From the NCBI GenBank assembly GCA_036657595.1, contig JAVXFZ010000001.1, forward strand, positions 28,325 through 92,324: a stretch of DNA of 64,000 nt. Reading direction: 5' to 3'. A model generated the notes under the pieces. The model worked only from the letters and a program-made list of their open reading frames with translations, searched no databases and had not been told where the DNA came from. Source of the DNA: Odoribacter sp036657595. GTDB taxonomy: Bacteria > Bacteroidota > Bacteroidia > Bacteroidales > Marinifilaceae. Shown piece by piece: positions 62,595-64,000 of the stretch; the first letter of the stretch is position 1, and each line of letters opens with the position of its first letter. The translations under genes were made by a program, and so were the position numbers.

Positions 62595-62641
62595 TTGTGA
62601 CCGTTTTGAAATAAGCTGTTTAAAACATTGAAAGGTCACAA
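62595..62641. promoter_or_regulatory. 8-bp inverted repeat upstream of the Nramp gene
   Basis: TTGTGACC at 62595-62602 and GGTCACAA at 62634-62641, perfect arms 31 bp apart, with GTTTT and AAAAC inside. It is 32 bp before the start codon. It could be a leader hairpin or the site of a metal-responsive regulator. Confidence 0.45.
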
Positions 62642-62672
62642 TAATGAAAGGATATTATTTTAATACATACCT

Positions 62673-63935
62673 ATGTTTGACTTTATAAAAAAATCGTTGC
62701 AGACAGCGAAACACCACCCCCGTTTGGGAGGTTTGGAAATTTTGAAATATATCGGTCCCGGCTTGTTGGTGACGGTAGGATTTATTGATCCGGGTAATTG
62801 GGCATCCAATTTGGCGGCAGGGGCTGATTATGGTTATGCGCTGTTGTGGATGGTGTCATTATCAACCCTAATGTTGATTATATTGCAACACAATGTGGCG
62901 CACTTGGGGATCGCTACCGGACTTTGTTTGTCGGAAGCCGCTATGACTTATCTGAAGCCTCGTTATGCAAAGACAGCTTTATTTTCAGCGATGGGCGCAT
63001 CCGTATCTACCTCGTTAGCGGAGATACTGGGGGGAGCCATTGCTTTGGAAATGCTTTTCAATATTCCGGTGCGTATCGGTGCTGTATTGGTGACAATCTT
63101 CGTGCTGATAATGTTGTTTACCAATACCTATCGGGTGATGGAACGTTGGATTATTGCTTTCGTTTCTATCATTGGTTTGTCGTTTATTTATGAGCTTTCT
63201 CTGGTAGATATAGTCTGGAGTGAGGCTGCTTGGGCTTGGGTGACACCCTCATTCCCTAAAGGTTCAATGTTAGTTATTATGAGTGTATTGGGTGCTGTGG
63301 TGATGCCACATAATCTTTTTTTACATTCGGAGGTCATTCAGAGCCGACAGTGGAACCTGAAGGATGATAAGATTATCCAAAAACAGATGCGCTATGAATT
63401 TTGGGATACTTTCCTGTCGATGATGATTGGTTGGGCGATTAATAGTGCGATGATTCTTTTAGCGGCGGCTACTTTTTTTAAAAATGGAACTTCTGTTACC
63501 GAACTTGAACAAGCAAATTCCTTGTTGCAGCCCTTGTTGGGAAATAATGCGGTTGTGGTTTTCGCCGTCGCGTTGTTGTTTGCCGGAATAGCTTCGTCTA
63601 TCACTTCAGGAATGGCGGCAGGTTCTATATTTGCCGGAATGTTCAGAGAACCTTATGATATAAAAGACAGCCATTCCCGTTGGGGCGTGGTCATTTCACT
63701 AGTTCTTGCCTTGCTGATTATTATGGTGATTTCTAATCCGTTTATGGGTTTGATTTATTCACAAATGATACTGAGCATACAATTACCGATTACGATCTTT
63801 TTGCAAGTCTACCTGACTTCTTCTGAAAAAGTGATGGGTAAATATAAGAACAAAATGTTTACGAAATGGCTGCTTTATTTACTTGGCGCGATTGTGACGA
63901 TATTAAATATAGCTTTGTTAGTTAGTTTATTCTGA
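62673..63935 (+). CDS. Nramp-family divalent metal transporter
   Basis: 420 residues with eleven membrane segments. The TM1 metal motif is VGFIDPGNWASNLAAGADYG and the TM6 motif is VVMPHNLFLHSEVIQSR (MPH). The consensus loop after TM8 is GIASSITSGMAAGSIFAGM. It imports Mn2+ or Fe2+ with protons. The Asp, Asn and Met of the metal site are all present. Confidence 0.95.
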   Translation: MFDFIKKSLQTAKHHPRLGGLEILKYIGPGLLVTVGFIDPGNWASNLAAGADYGYALLWMVSLSTLMLIILQHNVAHLGIATGLCLSEAAMTYLKPRYAKTALFSAMGASVSTSLAEILGGAIALEMLFNIPVRIGAVLVTIFVLIMLFTNTYRVMERWIIAFVSIIGLSFIYELSLVDIVWSEAAWAWVTPSFPKGSMLVIMSVLGAVVMPHNLFLHSEVIQSRQWNLKDDKIIQKQMRYEFWDTFLSMMIGWAINSAMILLAAATFFKNGTSVTELEQANSLLQPLLGNNAVVVFAVALLFAGIASSITSGMAAGSIFAGMFREPYDIKDSHSRWGVVISLVLALLIIMVISNPFMGLIYSQMILSIQLPITIFLQVYLTSSEKVMGKYKNKMFTKWLLYLLGAIVTILNIALLVSLF

Positions 63936-63952
63936 AAATTATTGTCATTCAC

Positions 63953-63983
63953 TTTCGCCATTTCACTTTTTAATCTATCTTTG
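63953..63983 (+). promoter_or_regulatory. Candidate promoter for a gene beyond the window
   Basis: TTTC at 63953-63956, a 19-bp spacer, then TATCTTTG at 63976-63983. The gene it would serve is outside the window. Confidence 0.5.
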
Positions 63984-64000
63984 CACCTCCTATCGGGTAT

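Overview
The window is chromosomal DNA from a Bacteroidota bacterium, most likely order Bacteroidales. The evidence is the TTTG-N19/20-TAnnTTTG promoters in front of many genes, the near absence of Shine-Dalgarno sequences, and the gene content: PCMD lipoprotein plus outer-membrane barrel, a YfhO protein, tandem bactofilins, a large IleS next to a DksA-like protein and LspA, and an ADP-forming acyl-CoA synthetase. I cannot assign a genus from sequence alone. Most of the window is housekeeping DNA. The accessory parts are an efflux operon at the left edge, a KilA-N gene, and a surface-polysaccharide cluster in the middle. Two runs of exactly 100 N (20482-20581 and 44099-44198) are assembly gaps.

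Layout. 1-13620 (minus): one apparent operon transcribed leftwards, made of ABC ATPase, ABC permease fused to a degenerate M1-peptidase-like region and a golvesin-like C-terminus, TolC-type outer membrane factor, lipoprotein membrane-fusion protein, and two RND permeases. The last RND gene runs off the window and carries an unusual C-terminal extension. 13873-15205 (minus): recO and rdgB. 15206-16559: a repeat-bearing intergenic region and the KilA-N gene. 16672-19566 (plus): rsgA, then the yceD-rpmF-fabH cluster. 19652-21352 (plus): two bactofilins and kdsB. 21427-23629 (minus): frr and an NhaC-type antiporter. 23840-27273 (plus): a U32 peptidase, a PCMD lipoprotein and an outer-membrane barrel.

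27292-45167 is a polysaccharide cluster, almost entirely on the minus strand: an acyltransferase (WbpD-like), an aminotransferase (WbpE-like, broken by a gap), a Gfo/Idh oxidoreductase (WbpB-like), a nucleotide-sugar dehydrogenase, five glycosyltransferases, a glucuronyl C5-epimerase-family protein, an asparagine-synthase-like amidotransferase, a methyltransferase, a YfhO membrane protein and a Wzx-type flippase. The first four genes match the enzyme set that turns a UDP-HexNAc into a 2,3-diacetamido uronic acid. The C5-epimerase and the amidotransferase are candidates for further modification of that uronic acid. One glycosyltransferase (33527-34648) lies on the opposite strand. No initiating sugar-phosphate transferase, Wzy polymerase or export machinery was recognised here.

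45280-56586 (minus) is housekeeping: ppiD, topA, lspA, a dksA-like gene, ileS and lysC. 56897-63935 (plus) carries fbp, an ADP-forming acyl-CoA synthetase, a small membrane protein, a membrane-protein gene interrupted by two in-frame stop codons, a divergent flavodoxin, a histidine phosphatase and an Nramp metal transporter. Non-coding structure of interest includes two arrays with an 11-bp period, a conserved leader element upstream of frr and of a glycosyltransferase gene, long hairpins at gene ends, and an inverted repeat upstream of the Nramp gene.
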